DNA of 64,000 nt from an uncultured Flavobacteriales bacterium (GTDB lineage Bacteria; Bacteroidota; Bacteroidia; Flavobacteriales_G; Salibacteraceae): NCBI GenBank assembly GCA_913062955.1, contig CAJXZP010000011.1:1-64000 (forward strand), in the 5' to 3' direction. Each line of letters opens with the position of its first letter. Within the stretch, counting starts at the first letter, position 1. Both the position numbers and the translations under genes were made by a program. The notes under the pieces were generated by a model. That model searched no databases. It worked only from the letters and a program-made list of their open reading frames with translations, and was not told the DNA's origin. Below are positions 17,752 to 26,018 of the stretch, piece after piece.

Positions 17752-18300
17752 TTAGTACGAAGGATATTCATCGTTACCGAAATCGCTGGAGCTTCCAAAA
17801 TCATCCTCATCTTCCTCATCGAAGTTTTCACCACCAATGATTTCTGATTTCATAGCCCCAAATAAATCTTCGGCTGATTTTGAATCTTGTTCAGGTGCAT
17901 CTCCTACAGAAAGAAGAATGGTAGGGTAGGAGGTGTCCGAAGAAAGGCTTCCTAAAGACACTACTTCTACAAAAAAGGTCCACATGACTAAGAAATCGAA
18001 AATATATAACATCTTGTCTCCTGCTTCTTGTAACACATCGCTAAGCAGTGTATCCTTCATTAATCGAACCTGTTGCTTTTCATCCATACTCATGTCCATC
18101 AACATCAATTCGTCTCCACGTTCCCATGATTCATCCGACTCGTAGAAGGAGGCCATTTGAGAATTATCAAATTCAAAAGCTTCCTGAATAGCCAAGTGCA
18201 ATTCTTCAAATGAAGCGGTACTTGGCATTTCAATATCTCTAAAAACGTTTTTTTCTCCTTCCGTATCAACTAATACTCTTAACCTAAATGTAGCGCTCAT
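17752..18300 (-). CDS. PRiA4_ORF3-like (IS1096 passenger TnpR-type) protein
   Basis: 182 residues from the ATG at 18300 (an earlier ATG exists at 18321). The N-terminus FRLRVLVDTEGEKNVFRDIEMP, then TASFEELHLAIQEAFEF and the strand around DKMLYIFDFLVMWTFFVEVV follow the plasmid pRiA4b ORF-3 / IS1096 passenger fold. The tail is very acidic (EDLFGAMKSEIIGGENF, then DEEDEDD). Despite the family name there is no transposon here. In Bacteroidota these are resident genes of unknown role. It lies between cca and miaA with gaps of 35 and 3 nt, which points to a task linked to tRNA maturation. Confidence 0.75.
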   Translation of the reverse strand: MSATFRLRVLVDTEGEKNVFRDIEMPSTASFEELHLAIQEAFEFDNSQMASFYESDESWERGDELMLMDMSMDEKQQVRLMKDTLLSDVLQEAGDKMLYIFDFLVMWTFFVEVVSLGSLSSDTSYPTILLSVGDAPEQDSKSAEDLFGAMKSEIIGGENFDEEDEDDFGSSSDFGNDEYPSY

Positions 18301-18335
18301 GGTAATTTTATTGTGTGGCAAAAGTATTACGGATT

Positions 18336-19805
18336 TCAGATTTTCAAGCCCATTTCTACGCCTAATTTCAACATTAATTCTAAGGCTTCTTTTTTGTCGT
18401 TTTTTATTTCGCCTTCTAGAATGGCTTCTTTAATTTGAGTTTTAATAACTCCAATTTCTCGACATGGTTTTAGGTGGAATGCCTGCATAATTTCTTCCCC
18501 TGAAACTGGGGGTTGAAAGTTGGCTATTTGATCTCGTTCTTCCACTTCCTTCATTTTTTTTCGTACCCGAACAAAGTTTTGACGATACTTTCTTACGCGC
18601 ATTGGATTTTTGGAAGTGATATCAGCATCACATAAAATCATTAAATCGTCCATATCATCTCCCGCATCAAATAAAAGTCTACGTACTCCTGAATCCGAAA
18701 CATTTTCGTCAACCAATGCGATGGGACGTGAACTTAAATACACCATTTTTTTTACAAATTTCAACTTCGCATCCAGCGGGAGTTTTAACCTTGTAAATAT
18801 TTTGGTAATCATTTTGGCACCCACAGCTTCATGACCGTGAAATGAAAAACCTACCTTTTTGTTGAATCTTTTGGTAGGAGCTTTCCCAATATCATGAAAC
18901 AATGCAGCATATCTTAACCATACATTGTCGGTGCTTTTTGAAATATTATCCACCACTTCTAAAGTGTGGTAAAAGTTCTCTTTATGCGATTGCCCATCTT
19001 CTTCTGAAACTCCTTTAAGCGCAGTAAGTTCTGGAATTAAAATCTTTAATAGTCCGGTCTTTTCCAATAAATTGAATCCAATGGAGGGCTGGGGAGACAG
19101 CATTATTTTTTCCAATTCAACTACTATGCGTTCTTTGGAAACAATTTTGATTCGTTCTTTTTGAGAGGTGATGGCTTGAAATGATTCTTTGTCAATTGAA
19201 AAATTAAACTGACTGGCAAATCGAATAGCTCGCATCATGCGTAAAGGATCGTCACTATAGGTGGTAATAGGATCTAAGGGTGTTTTCAAAATGCCATTCT
19301 TCAGATCTTCAATTCCGTTAAATGGATCCAATAGTTTTCCTTGATTTGGTCCTGAAAGGCATATAGAAAGAGTGTTGATCGTAAAGTCACGTCTTTCTTG
19401 ATCCTCTTCAATGGTTCCCGGTTTCACTTCTGGCTTTCGAGAGTTATGAGAATAACTTTCCTTTCGAGCCCCAACAAATTCATATTCAATAGCATGGTCT
19501 TTTATCATCGCTGTACCGAAACTCTTGAAAATATTAACCTGGGTACTCCCCAAAATTTCAGCTGTTTTTTTTGCTAATTCAATGCCACTTTGAGAGGTAA
19601 CAATATCCACATCCTTACTGGTTCGATTTAAAAAAAGATCACGTACCCATCCGCCTACTACATAGGCATCGCTTTGAATAGATTCACCTGCAGATACAAC
19701 AGGTTTTAAAATGGGATGGGAAGCGACTATTTGATCAATACTTGAACTTTGAATCACTTCAAGCGCATTGTTGTCAAATTGGTAGTAAAATTTTGAATTG
19801 CTCAT
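18336..19805 (-). CDS. cca: CCA-adding enzyme / tRNA nucleotidyltransferase with HD domain
   Basis: 489 residues. The class-II nucleotidyltransferase head has GGWVRDLFLNRTSKDVDIV (GGxVRD and DxD metal ligands), RRDFTIN, and DPLRMMRAIRFASQFNF. It is followed by an HD domain (YAALFHDIGKAPTKR; HGHEAVGA) and a helical tail. It adds or repairs the 3'-CCA of tRNAs. The HD part may give phosphatase or phosphodiesterase activity. First gene of the tRNA-maturation operon, with a TAAATTTG box 18 nt before the ATG. Confidence 0.95.
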   Translation of the reverse strand: MSNSKFYYQFDNNALEVIQSSSIDQIVASHPILKPVVSAGESIQSDAYVVGGWVRDLFLNRTSKDVDIVTSQSGIELAKKTAEILGSTQVNIFKSFGTAMIKDHAIEYEFVGARKESYSHNSRKPEVKPGTIEEDQERRDFTINTLSICLSGPNQGKLLDPFNGIEDLKNGILKTPLDPITTYSDDPLRMMRAIRFASQFNFSIDKESFQAITSQKERIKIVSKERIVVELEKIMLSPQPSIGFNLLEKTGLLKILIPELTALKGVSEEDGQSHKENFYHTLEVVDNISKSTDNVWLRYAALFHDIGKAPTKRFNKKVGFSFHGHEAVGAKMITKIFTRLKLPLDAKLKFVKKMVYLSSRPIALVDENVSDSGVRRLLFDAGDDMDDLMILCDADITSKNPMRVRKYRQNFVRVRKKMKEVEERDQIANFQPPVSGEEIMQAFHLKPCREIGVIKTQIKEAILEGEIKNDKKEALELMLKLGVEMGLKI

Positions 19806-19822
19806 GTATAAAAATAACGCAG

Positions 19823-19830
19823 CAAATTTA
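19823..19830 (-). promoter_or_regulatory. -7 promoter box of the cca operon
   Basis: TAAATTTG on the minus strand, exact TAnnTTTG, 18 nt upstream of the cca ATG. It would drive cca, the PRiA4_ORF3-like gene and miaA. Confidence 0.6.
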
Positions 19831-19905
19831 ACGAAAGGGATTTGTTTTTTAAGAATTTAAAAGGAAGTTTGATTATTAGGAATGAAATCAAAATTTAGGG
19901 CATAA

Positions 19906-19934
19906 AAAAAGAGGAGTAACAAGCTCCTCTTTTG
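19906..19934 (-). terminator. Hairpin with minus-strand T run in gene-free DNA
   Basis: AAAAGAGGAG / CTCCTCTTTT stem around TAACAAG. Read on the minus strand seven T follow. It lies 100 nt upstream of cca and more than 600 nt past the mltF-like stop, so it would end a short minus-strand RNA of its own. Confidence 0.65.
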
Positions 19935-19936
19935 AA

Positions 19937-19960
19937 CCTAACAAACTAAACCATTGAAAA
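19937..19960 (+). repeat. Non-coding motif, copy 2
   Basis: CCTAACAAACTAAA followed by CCATTGAAAA on the plus strand. It matches the minus strand at 793-816 at 21 of 24 positions. If both flanking hairpins end minus-strand RNAs, the two RNAs would be partly complementary to each other through this motif. Confidence 0.55.
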
Positions 19961-20554
19961 TTAATCTATCAAACCCCTAAAACGTAAAATTTGATTAATT
20001 CGTACTGGTAATTGCGCTACAAATAACGCTCATCTTTTTCGTTTACATTTTAACTATTTAGTCAATAACTTTAAGCATTTGGTAGAATTTGAAAATGTTA
20101 CTATTCTAATTATTATTTAAACATTTATTGATTATGTCCGGATTGAAGTTTTAGGTGAAGGGTCCCTTGTTTTAAAAGCTTGTGTATTTTATAATTACGT
20201 AAATTGAAAGCTCTTTATTTGAGTTGCTCCAATATTGATCGCATTTGGATTCAAAATTAGGTTTATAATTCTATTTGTATATAATCCTTTGGACGGTATA
20301 CAAAAAGAGTGTGAATATTAATCCAGTCGGTACTGGCAATTTTTCTTCCTGTTTACCCAAAAAGTTAGGTAATGAAAAAAAGAAGGGCACTTAATGGCAA
20401 AAGTCATTAGGCTTAGGTATGTCACTCACACGCCATTCAACACACTTGAGAGAGCGGTTCAGGTATCCTCTATTATGGGTTTGATCTCAACCATTTTTTT
20501 GGGAGAAAAGGTATTAAGGTATCAAAACTCAGGTCTTGAATTACCTTTCATTTT

Positions 20555-22003
20555 TTATGGGGTTTTGGTTTGCGAAAAATTAGTGTAGTTAGCATATAAG
20601 CTAGTAATTCGGGAGACGTAATTTTTGGCTTCTATTCCTCGACAATAGCCGTGTCGTACCACTTTATCGTTGTAATAGCTGGATTTAGATAATTTCACAA
20701 TCATATTGGCCACATTTCCATCCCATTTGTAGGGGTCTAATCCAAATTTTACAGCCAATCGTTGCGCATCATAAACATGTCCTCGACCTATATTGTAAGA
20801 GGCTAACGAAAAGCGAATAGCCTCCAGAGAATCTGGAATTTCTGTTTTCCAGTATTTAAATAAAATCCCATCTAATTTTACACCCATCTGAATATTTAGA
20901 TGCGGATCATACATATTTTGGGTGTGGTTTGAAAGACTATTTGCAGTGGCAGGCATAATTTGCATTAAACCTTCGGCTCCAGCCCAGGAAGTTTTTTGAG
21001 GTTTAAATCCAGATTCCACCGCAATTTGTGCCGCAATGAGTTTCCAGTTCCAATCAATCTTTTTGGCTTCCTTTTTTATTATTTCATCGTAAGGTGAAAT
21101 TTTTCCATTTTCTATATTATAAGAACTTTTGACTTTAGAAACTACATCTTTGTTGTACTTAAAGTATCTATTATAAATCACTGCCCCAAAAAGCCCATGA
21201 ACATTTTTTTGTATCCAATGGTTGAGTGTGTCTTGTAGGTGTTTGGAGTTTTGAGGGACCGCTAAGGCAATGTTTTGGTTAAAACTAATAGGAGTTCCAA
21301 TATCCAAATTAGGAAAATAACGTAAAAAGAACTTAGCGGTATACTCATCCGTTATGGCATATTGAATCTCACCCATATCAATTAATGTCATGATACTATC
21401 CATGTCAATTTTACCACTATAGGTAACTACATGAATGGAATCCCCAATTTCATCTTGCAAACTAATGAGTCGTTTTACATAAGCCGAACCTTTTTCTACA
21501 TAAACCGTTTGATGGGCTAATTGAGTTACGTCTCGTAATAATTGTTTTTCAACTTTGGACCTCGATTGTTTTTCATATCCAGGAGGTTTTCTTTGGATAA
21601 GTACTTGACGTGTTTGAATAAGGGGGAGAGAGAAGTCAATGCTCTTTTTTCGGTTTCCCAGTACCGTTAAACCTGCGGCCAAAACATCCGCTTTTTTAGC
21701 CATTAAGGAATCAATGGCATCTGGGATAGACGCCACTACTTTGATTTCTAGTTCTAAGTTCATGTCACGACAAAACCGTTTCATTAAGTCATATTGATAG
21801 CCCATTGGAGTACCCCTATAAATGAAATAACTAGTAGGCGTATTGTTTACAATTACTCGTAGCTTACCTTTACGGAGTATTGAGTCCAGACTGATTCCTT
21901 CAATTACCTCGATATTATTTTCAATATCAGCAACGGTTTCGGTTTCCGGATTACAGGAAATCAATAAAGACGCTATAAAAAAAATAATATAACGTTTTAT
22001 CAT
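20555..22003 (-). CDS. MltF-like lytic transglycosylase with solute-binding domain
   Basis: 482 residues. Lipoprotein signal MIKRYIIFFIASLLISC, then a periplasmic solute-binding-like domain (~45-265: LRKGKLRVIVNNTPTSYF, then MGYQYDLMKRFCRDMNLEL), then a soluble lytic transglycosylase domain (~300-470: KLIAAQIAVESGFKP with catalytic Glu, WAGAEGLMQIMPATA, ASYNIGRGHV). This is the MltF architecture. It cleaves glycan strands to anhydromuropeptides at the outer membrane, and the N-terminal domain senses muropeptides. Its ATG overlaps the stop of the 63-aa gene by 4 nt, so it is translationally coupled. Confidence 0.93.
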   Translation of the reverse strand: MIKRYIIFFIASLLISCNPETETVADIENNIEVIEGISLDSILRKGKLRVIVNNTPTSYFIYRGTPMGYQYDLMKRFCRDMNLELEIKVVASIPDAIDSLMAKKADVLAAGLTVLGNRKKSIDFSLPLIQTRQVLIQRKPPGYEKQSRSKVEKQLLRDVTQLAHQTVYVEKGSAYVKRLISLQDEIGDSIHVVTYSGKIDMDSIMTLIDMGEIQYAITDEYTAKFFLRYFPNLDIGTPISFNQNIALAVPQNSKHLQDTLNHWIQKNVHGLFGAVIYNRYFKYNKDVVSKVKSSYNIENGKISPYDEIIKKEAKKIDWNWKLIAAQIAVESGFKPQKTSWAGAEGLMQIMPATANSLSNHTQNMYDPHLNIQMGVKLDGILFKYWKTEIPDSLEAIRFSLASYNIGRGHVYDAQRLAVKFGLDPYKWDGNVANMIVKLSKSSYYNDKVVRHGYCRGIEAKNYVSRITSLYANYTNFSQTKTP

Positions 22004-22191
22004 CCAGCTAATAATTTAACGGTTCCGTAAAATATAGCCATCACAAAAACGATTATGGCAAGTACTTTTAATGCGCCCTCAGATTGTGTTCCAAGTTGTT
22101 TAATATCTGATCTATAGGCGTAAATCATGACGCCTATAAAAAGTAATAAAAATACGATTGCAAAATTTAGTTGCCCTTCTGAAAATGCCAT
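22000..22191 (-). CDS. Small membrane protein (63 aa)
   Basis: 63 residues with two hydrophobic helices: residues ~8-24 (LNFAIVFLLLFIGVMIYAY) and ~43-61 (VLAIIVFVMAIFYGTVKL). A basic/polar turn (RSDIKQLGTQSEG) lies between them. No family recognised. It is real by context: its ATG shares one base with the nfeD-like stop codon (TAATG) and its stop overlaps the mltF-like ATG (ATGA). Such tight packing suggests made-to-order amounts with its neighbours, in the inner membrane. Confidence 0.75.
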   Translation of the reverse strand: MAFSEGQLNFAIVFLLLFIGVMIYAYRSDIKQLGTQSEGALKVLAIIVFVMAIFYGTVKLLAG

Positions 22192-23543
22192 TATGTGTGC
22201 TTCTTTACTATTAATTGTGGACCTTCGGTTCCGACTACAATAATAGGAATTCCTTTTTCAATATAAGCGCCAAGTGAAGACGCATCCATGGGAATATTGT
22301 TGATCAGTACCTTTCCCGAAGGTCTTAAGTCGGAGGCAACGGTTCCATATTGGCCAATAAATTGGTTCAAATTGGTTTCTACCCCAATAAAACCATCTTG
22401 TATATTTTGCTGAGCTTTTAAAACCATGACTCCCATTCGACCACTTTCCAATAATTTGGGTAAAAGAATGAACATGAGTATAGTGGATACGAGCATGGAA
22501 AAAATAACGACCGAAAAGGAGGTGTAAATACCTGTTAAACTTACTCTTGAAAAATCGAATTGTACATTTTCAATCATACTTAAAGTGAGTCCTGTTATGA
22601 CAAAAATGAATCCTAGAATACCGGCAATTCCCGTTCCCGGAATAACTAAAATTTCTGCGGCTAAAAGAAGGACTCCGACCACAAAAAGGATAATCTCCCA
22701 ATTCTCGGCCATCCCTTGTAGGTAATGAGGGGCAAAAAATATGAGTGCAGCAATCCCTGAAGCGGCAATTGGAAAACCAATTCCTGGCGATTGAAGTTCA
22801 AAATAAATTCCGCCTAACATAATCATAATAAGAACGCCACTCACGGCTGGATTTATTAACAAACTGATAAGTAGGTTCACTGGAGTGGGTTGGTAATGAA
22901 TGATTTTGGCATCCGATAGGTGTACTTTAGAAAGTAGTTCTTGTAGATCTTTTACTTCTCCATCACAATAGCCATTGCGAATGGCTTCCGTTACCGTGAA
23001 GGTTAATAATTTCCCCTTTTTTGTGATGCCTTCAATTTCAATATCTTGATCTACCATGGCTTCGGCAATATCGGGGTCTCTTCCTGTAACCTCAGCTGTT
23101 GCACGCATTTTACTTCTAAAATAGGACTGGTATTTATCAATGGCAGGCTCCCCGGCCTGGGTAACCACAGTTGCTGCTCCTATCGTGGAACCTGGGGTCA
23201 TGAATATTTTGGAGCACGCAATGGAAATTAATGCTCCAGCCGAAGCCGCATTATTATTTATGAGGACATATACCGGAATATCTGAGCGTAGGATGGAGGT
23301 TCGAATGGAGTCGGCCATGATAATCCCTCCCCCATAGGTGTTCAAATTGATAATAAACGTGGTGGCACCTGCTTCTTTGGCTTGTTCTTCGGCAATTTGT
23401 AAATTGTGCCAAATGGGCTCCGCAATTTCGTCCGCAATTTGAAAAACAAATACGGTGTTGGAATCCGTTGCAAATGAATTATTTGTATAACCGAAAACTA
23501 TTCCGATAAGGACACAGATATTAATAAGGTGTTTGAAACTCAT
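22191..23543 (-). CDS. NfeD family membrane-bound serine protease (ClpP class)
   Basis: 450 residues. Signal or first membrane segment, then a ClpP-type protease domain (~25-230) with NLNTYGGGI and the Ser motif NNNAASAGALISIA, then ATVVTQ. Next come four to five membrane helices (~235-365) and a C-terminal OB-fold NfeD domain (GFIGVETNLNQFIGQYG, GTVASDLRPSGKVLI). This long form (NfeD1b, STOPP/SPFH-associated) cleaves membrane proteins such as stomatin homologues. No SPFH gene is in the window. It heads a three-gene overlapping operon with the 63-aa membrane protein and the transglycosylase. Confidence 0.93.
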   Translation of the reverse strand: MSFKHLINICVLIGIVFGYTNNSFATDSNTVFVFQIADEIAEPIWHNLQIAEEQAKEAGATTFIINLNTYGGGIIMADSIRTSILRSDIPVYVLINNNAASAGALISIACSKIFMTPGSTIGAATVVTQAGEPAIDKYQSYFRSKMRATAEVTGRDPDIAEAMVDQDIEIEGITKKGKLLTFTVTEAIRNGYCDGEVKDLQELLSKVHLSDAKIIHYQPTPVNLLISLLINPAVSGVLIMIMLGGIYFELQSPGIGFPIAASGIAALIFFAPHYLQGMAENWEIILFVVGVLLLAAEILVIPGTGIAGILGFIFVITGLTLSMIENVQFDFSRVSLTGIYTSFSVVIFSMLVSTILMFILLPKLLESGRMGVMVLKAQQNIQDGFIGVETNLNQFIGQYGTVASDLRPSGKVLINNIPMDASSLGAYIEKGIPIIVVGTEGPQLIVKKHT

Positions 23544-23630
23544 AAGTTATAAATATAGGTAAATGAAATAGGATTAGAGATAGAAATTCGTTTTATGTTT
23601 TTTTATGTAAAACAGGATAAAGAAACTGTT

Positions 23631-23659
23631 TTGAATGCATCGGATATGCAGTAATTTTG
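23631..23659 (+). promoter_or_regulatory. tpx promoter
   Basis: TTG (23631-23633), an 18-nt spacer and TAATTTTG (23652-23659) match the Bacteroidota -33/-7 pattern. The tpx ATG is at 23691. Confidence 0.65.
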
Positions 23660-23690
23660 TAGGTAGAAAATTAATATAAATATTACCAAG

Positions 23691-24203
23691 ATGGATAAAA
23701 TAAATTTAAAAGGGTTTCCAATAAGTTTAGTCAATGACGTAACGGAACCAGGCAAAGAGGCGGAAGATGTAACCTTTGTAACCCATGATTTAAACGAAGT
23801 AAGTTTACATGACTTGGAGTCCAAAGTTAAAGTGGTTATTTCTGTGCCAAGTTTGGATACAGGAGTTTGTAAAGCGGAAGCTAGAAGGTTCAATGAGGAG
23901 ATTGGTAAGCGCAAAGATGTATTGGGAATTGTCGTTTCTAAAGATTTACCATTTGCATCAAAGCGTTTTTGTGAAACAGATGGTATTACTAATATCATGG
24001 CCGTTTCAGATTACCGTTATGGTGATTTTGGAAGAGAATTTGGGACGGAAATGACGGAAGGTGCGTTAAAGGGGTTGCTAGCGCGTGTGGTATTCGTTAT
24101 TGATGAGAACAACATGGTGGTTCATACTGAGATGTCCTCTGATATTTTGGAAGAACCGGATTATGATGCTATCTTAGCTAAAGTAGATTTATTACTGAAA
24201 TAG
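23691..24203 (+). CDS. tpx: Thiol peroxidase Tpx
   Basis: 170 residues. SVPSLDTGVC (51-60) carries the peroxidatic Cys60, and KRFCETDG the resolving Cys94, so this is an atypical 2-Cys peroxiredoxin of the Tpx group. It reduces H2O2 and alkyl peroxides with electrons from thioredoxin. A thioredoxin reductase gene follows two genes downstream, which fits one redox chain. The DUF4294 gene begins 3 nt after its stop. Confidence 0.95.
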   Translation: MDKINLKGFPISLVNDVTEPGKEAEDVTFVTHDLNEVSLHDLESKVKVVISVPSLDTGVCKAEARRFNEEIGKRKDVLGIVVSKDLPFASKRFCETDGITNIMAVSDYRYGDFGREFGTEMTEGALKGLLARVVFVIDENNMVVHTEMSSDILEEPDYDAILAKVDLLLK

Positions 24204-24206
24204 AAA

Positions 24207-24788
24207 ATGAGATTTGCGCTAACCATATTTTTTTTGTTGACCATCACTTTTGTGAATGGCCAGGAAGGTCATGTGGTTAGAGCAAATGTTGAAAATGGGG
24301 ATACCATAGCGGTTATTACTTTAGATAACTTTCAATTTTCTGCAAAACGTACTTGGAAAAGTCAGGTAAAGTATAACAGGTATAAAAGGTTGGAAAAAAA
24401 AGTAGTGAAAGTGTATCCCTTTGCCCATTTGGCCGCTCAAAAATTGGAGCAATATGCCATAGAGTTAGAACAAGTAGAGTCGGTGAAGGAAAAAAAGAAG
24501 TTTTATAAACGAATAGAACAAGAAATAAAGGAAGAATATGAAGGGGAATTGAAAAAACTGACTGTTTCTGAAGGGCGTATTCTAATCAAGTTGTTGGATC
24601 GAGAAACAGGAAATACGTCCTATGCTTTGGTGACAGAACTCAGGGGAAAGTTCTCTGCATTTTTTTGGCAAGGATTGGCGCGCATATTTGGTCATAATTT
24701 AAAGTCTATCTATGACCCTACGGGTGAAGATCGAGAAATTGAATTCATCGTTGAGCGTATTGAGAATGGATTGCTTTCTCTGAAATAA
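24207..24788 (+). CDS. DUF4294 family secreted protein
   Basis: 193 residues with a signal peptide (FALTIFFLLTITFVNGQ) and a basic, helical mature domain (LEKKVVKVYPFAHLAAQKLEQY; FYKRIEQEIKEEYEGELKKL; SEGRILIKLLDRETGNTSY). These are the landmarks of DUF4294, a Bacteroidota-only family of unknown function. The gene starts 3 nt after tpx, so the two share a transcript. Periplasmic by signal peptide. Confidence 0.85.
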   Translation: MRFALTIFFLLTITFVNGQEGHVVRANVENGDTIAVITLDNFQFSAKRTWKSQVKYNRYKRLEKKVVKVYPFAHLAAQKLEQYAIELEQVESVKEKKKFYKRIEQEIKEEYEGELKKLTVSEGRILIKLLDRETGNTSYALVTELRGKFSAFFWQGLARIFGHNLKSIYDPTGEDREIEFIVERIENGLLSLK

Positions 24789-24927
24789 TCCGTATCCATT
24801 ATTGATTTCTATTAAGTATAAATTTTTATAATAGTATCTTAAATTCTTTGATATACAATTCTGTATATAAAGGTACATTTGGTACGTAATAAATAATGCA
24901 AATTTGCATTTCAATTTGAAGGTTAAA

Positions 24928-24956
24928 TTGTCTATGGTAATGTAGAAATACATTTG
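24928..24956 (+). promoter_or_regulatory. trxB promoter
   Basis: TTG (24928-24930), 18 nt, then TACATTTG (24949-24956), 26 nt before the trxB ATG. One of the best -33/-7 pairs in the window. Confidence 0.7.
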
Positions 24957-24981
24957 ATTTTAGATATTAAATAATAAAAAA

Positions 24982-25926
24982 ATGTCAGAAGAAGTAGAGC
25001 ACTTAAAATGTTTAATTATTGGTTCAGGACCTGCGGGATATACAGCAGCTATTTATGCAGCTAGAGCTGATATGAGTCCGGTAATGTACACAGGGATGGA
25101 ACCAGGTGGGCAATTAACAACCACAACAGAGGTAGATAACTTTCCTGGATATCCCAATGGTGTGGATGGTCCTACAATGATGGAAGACTTAAAAACTCAG
25201 GCAGAACGTTTTGATACAGATGTTAGATTTGGACGAGTAACCGAAGTTGATTTTTCAAGTATACCGCATAAAGTGATCGTGGATGGGAAAAAACATATTA
25301 CAGCGGATACCGTAATTATTTCTACCGGTGCTTCTGCAAAGTGGTTAGGTTTAGAAAGTGAGCAAAGAATTAGAAAAGCGGGTGGCGGTGTTTCGGCATG
25401 TGCTACTTGTGATGGATTCTTTTACAAAGGTAAAGACGTAGCCATCGTTGGAGCGGGTGATTCTGCAGCAGAGGAAGCTACTTTTTTAGCGAAATTATGT
25501 AACAAAGTGTACATGATTGTAAGAAAAGATGCCATGCGTGCTTCTAAAGCGATGCAACACAGAGTGAATTCTACTCCAAATTTGGAAGTTTTATATAACA
25601 CAGAAACCGATGAAGTATTAGGTCAAGATGTGTGTGAAGGTGTGCGTGTAGTTAACAATGTAACGGGAGAGAAAAGGGATATTTCTGTCGATGGTTTCTT
25701 TGTTGCTATTGGTCATAATCCTAATACTGAAATATTTAAAGATTATATTGATTTAGATGAGGTAGGATATATAAAAAATATCCCGGGAACTTCAAGAACA
25801 AATGTAGATGGCGTTTATGTTGCTGGTGATGCAGCAGATAGTGTTTATCGTCAGGCAATTACCGCAGCTGGAACGGGGTGTATGGCTGCCTTAGATGCAG
25901 AAAAATATTTGGCAGAGTTCATCTAA
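24982..25926 (+). CDS. trxB: Thioredoxin-disulfide reductase
   Basis: 314 residues, low-Mr TrxR length. FAD motif GSGPAGYTAA (14-23), redox pair CATC (140-143) in the NADPH domain, NADPH motif GAGDSAAEEA, and the C-terminal FAD motif YVAGDAAD. It passes electrons from NADPH to thioredoxin, which serves Tpx, ribonucleotide reductase and others. It has its own promoter and a perfect palindromic terminator. Confidence 0.97.
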   Translation: MSEEVEHLKCLIIGSGPAGYTAAIYAARADMSPVMYTGMEPGGQLTTTTEVDNFPGYPNGVDGPTMMEDLKTQAERFDTDVRFGRVTEVDFSSIPHKVIVDGKKHITADTVIISTGASAKWLGLESEQRIRKAGGGVSACATCDGFFYKGKDVAIVGAGDSAAEEATFLAKLCNKVYMIVRKDAMRASKAMQHRVNSTPNLEVLYNTETDEVLGQDVCEGVRVVNNVTGEKRDISVDGFFVAIGHNPNTEIFKDYIDLDEVGYIKNIPGTSRTNVDGVYVAGDAADSVYRQAITAAGTGCMAALDAEKYLAEFI

Positions 25927-25962
25927 AAATATTCCATATTAATAAATTTAGGAGTAGATAAA

Positions 25963-25992
25963 AAAAAAGAAGGCAATTGCCTTCTTTTTTTT
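25963..25992 (+). terminator. Terminator of trxB, running into the next open frame
   Basis: A perfect AAAGAAGGCAATTGCCTTCTTT palindrome (self-complementary through AATT) followed by T residues. The longest reading of the downstream membrane-protein frame would start inside this hairpin. Confidence 0.9.
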
Positions 25993-26018
25993 ATAAATTG
26001 GTCGCAAACTGCGCACAT

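Larger units (their letters stand above)
19806..20554. other. Gene-free region between cca and the mltF-like gene
   Basis: About 750 nt of AT-rich DNA. It holds the cca promoter, a hairpin with a minus-strand T run, motif copy 2, and a 12-codon minus-strand ORF (20033 to 19995; M-S-V-I-C-S-A-I-T-S-T-N) just upstream of the hairpin. GTACTGG(T/C)AATT occurs twice (about 20001 and 20329). The rest shows nothing I can name. Confidence 0.5.

Noticed and set aside
17752-18300. Insertion sequence remnant because of the IS1096-passenger name
   Set aside because: No transposase, terminal repeats or target duplication; it sits in a tight tRNA operon.
20394-20588. 64-codon plus-strand frame
   Set aside because: Runs into the 3' end of the mltF-like gene, has no recognisable features and no promoter or terminator.
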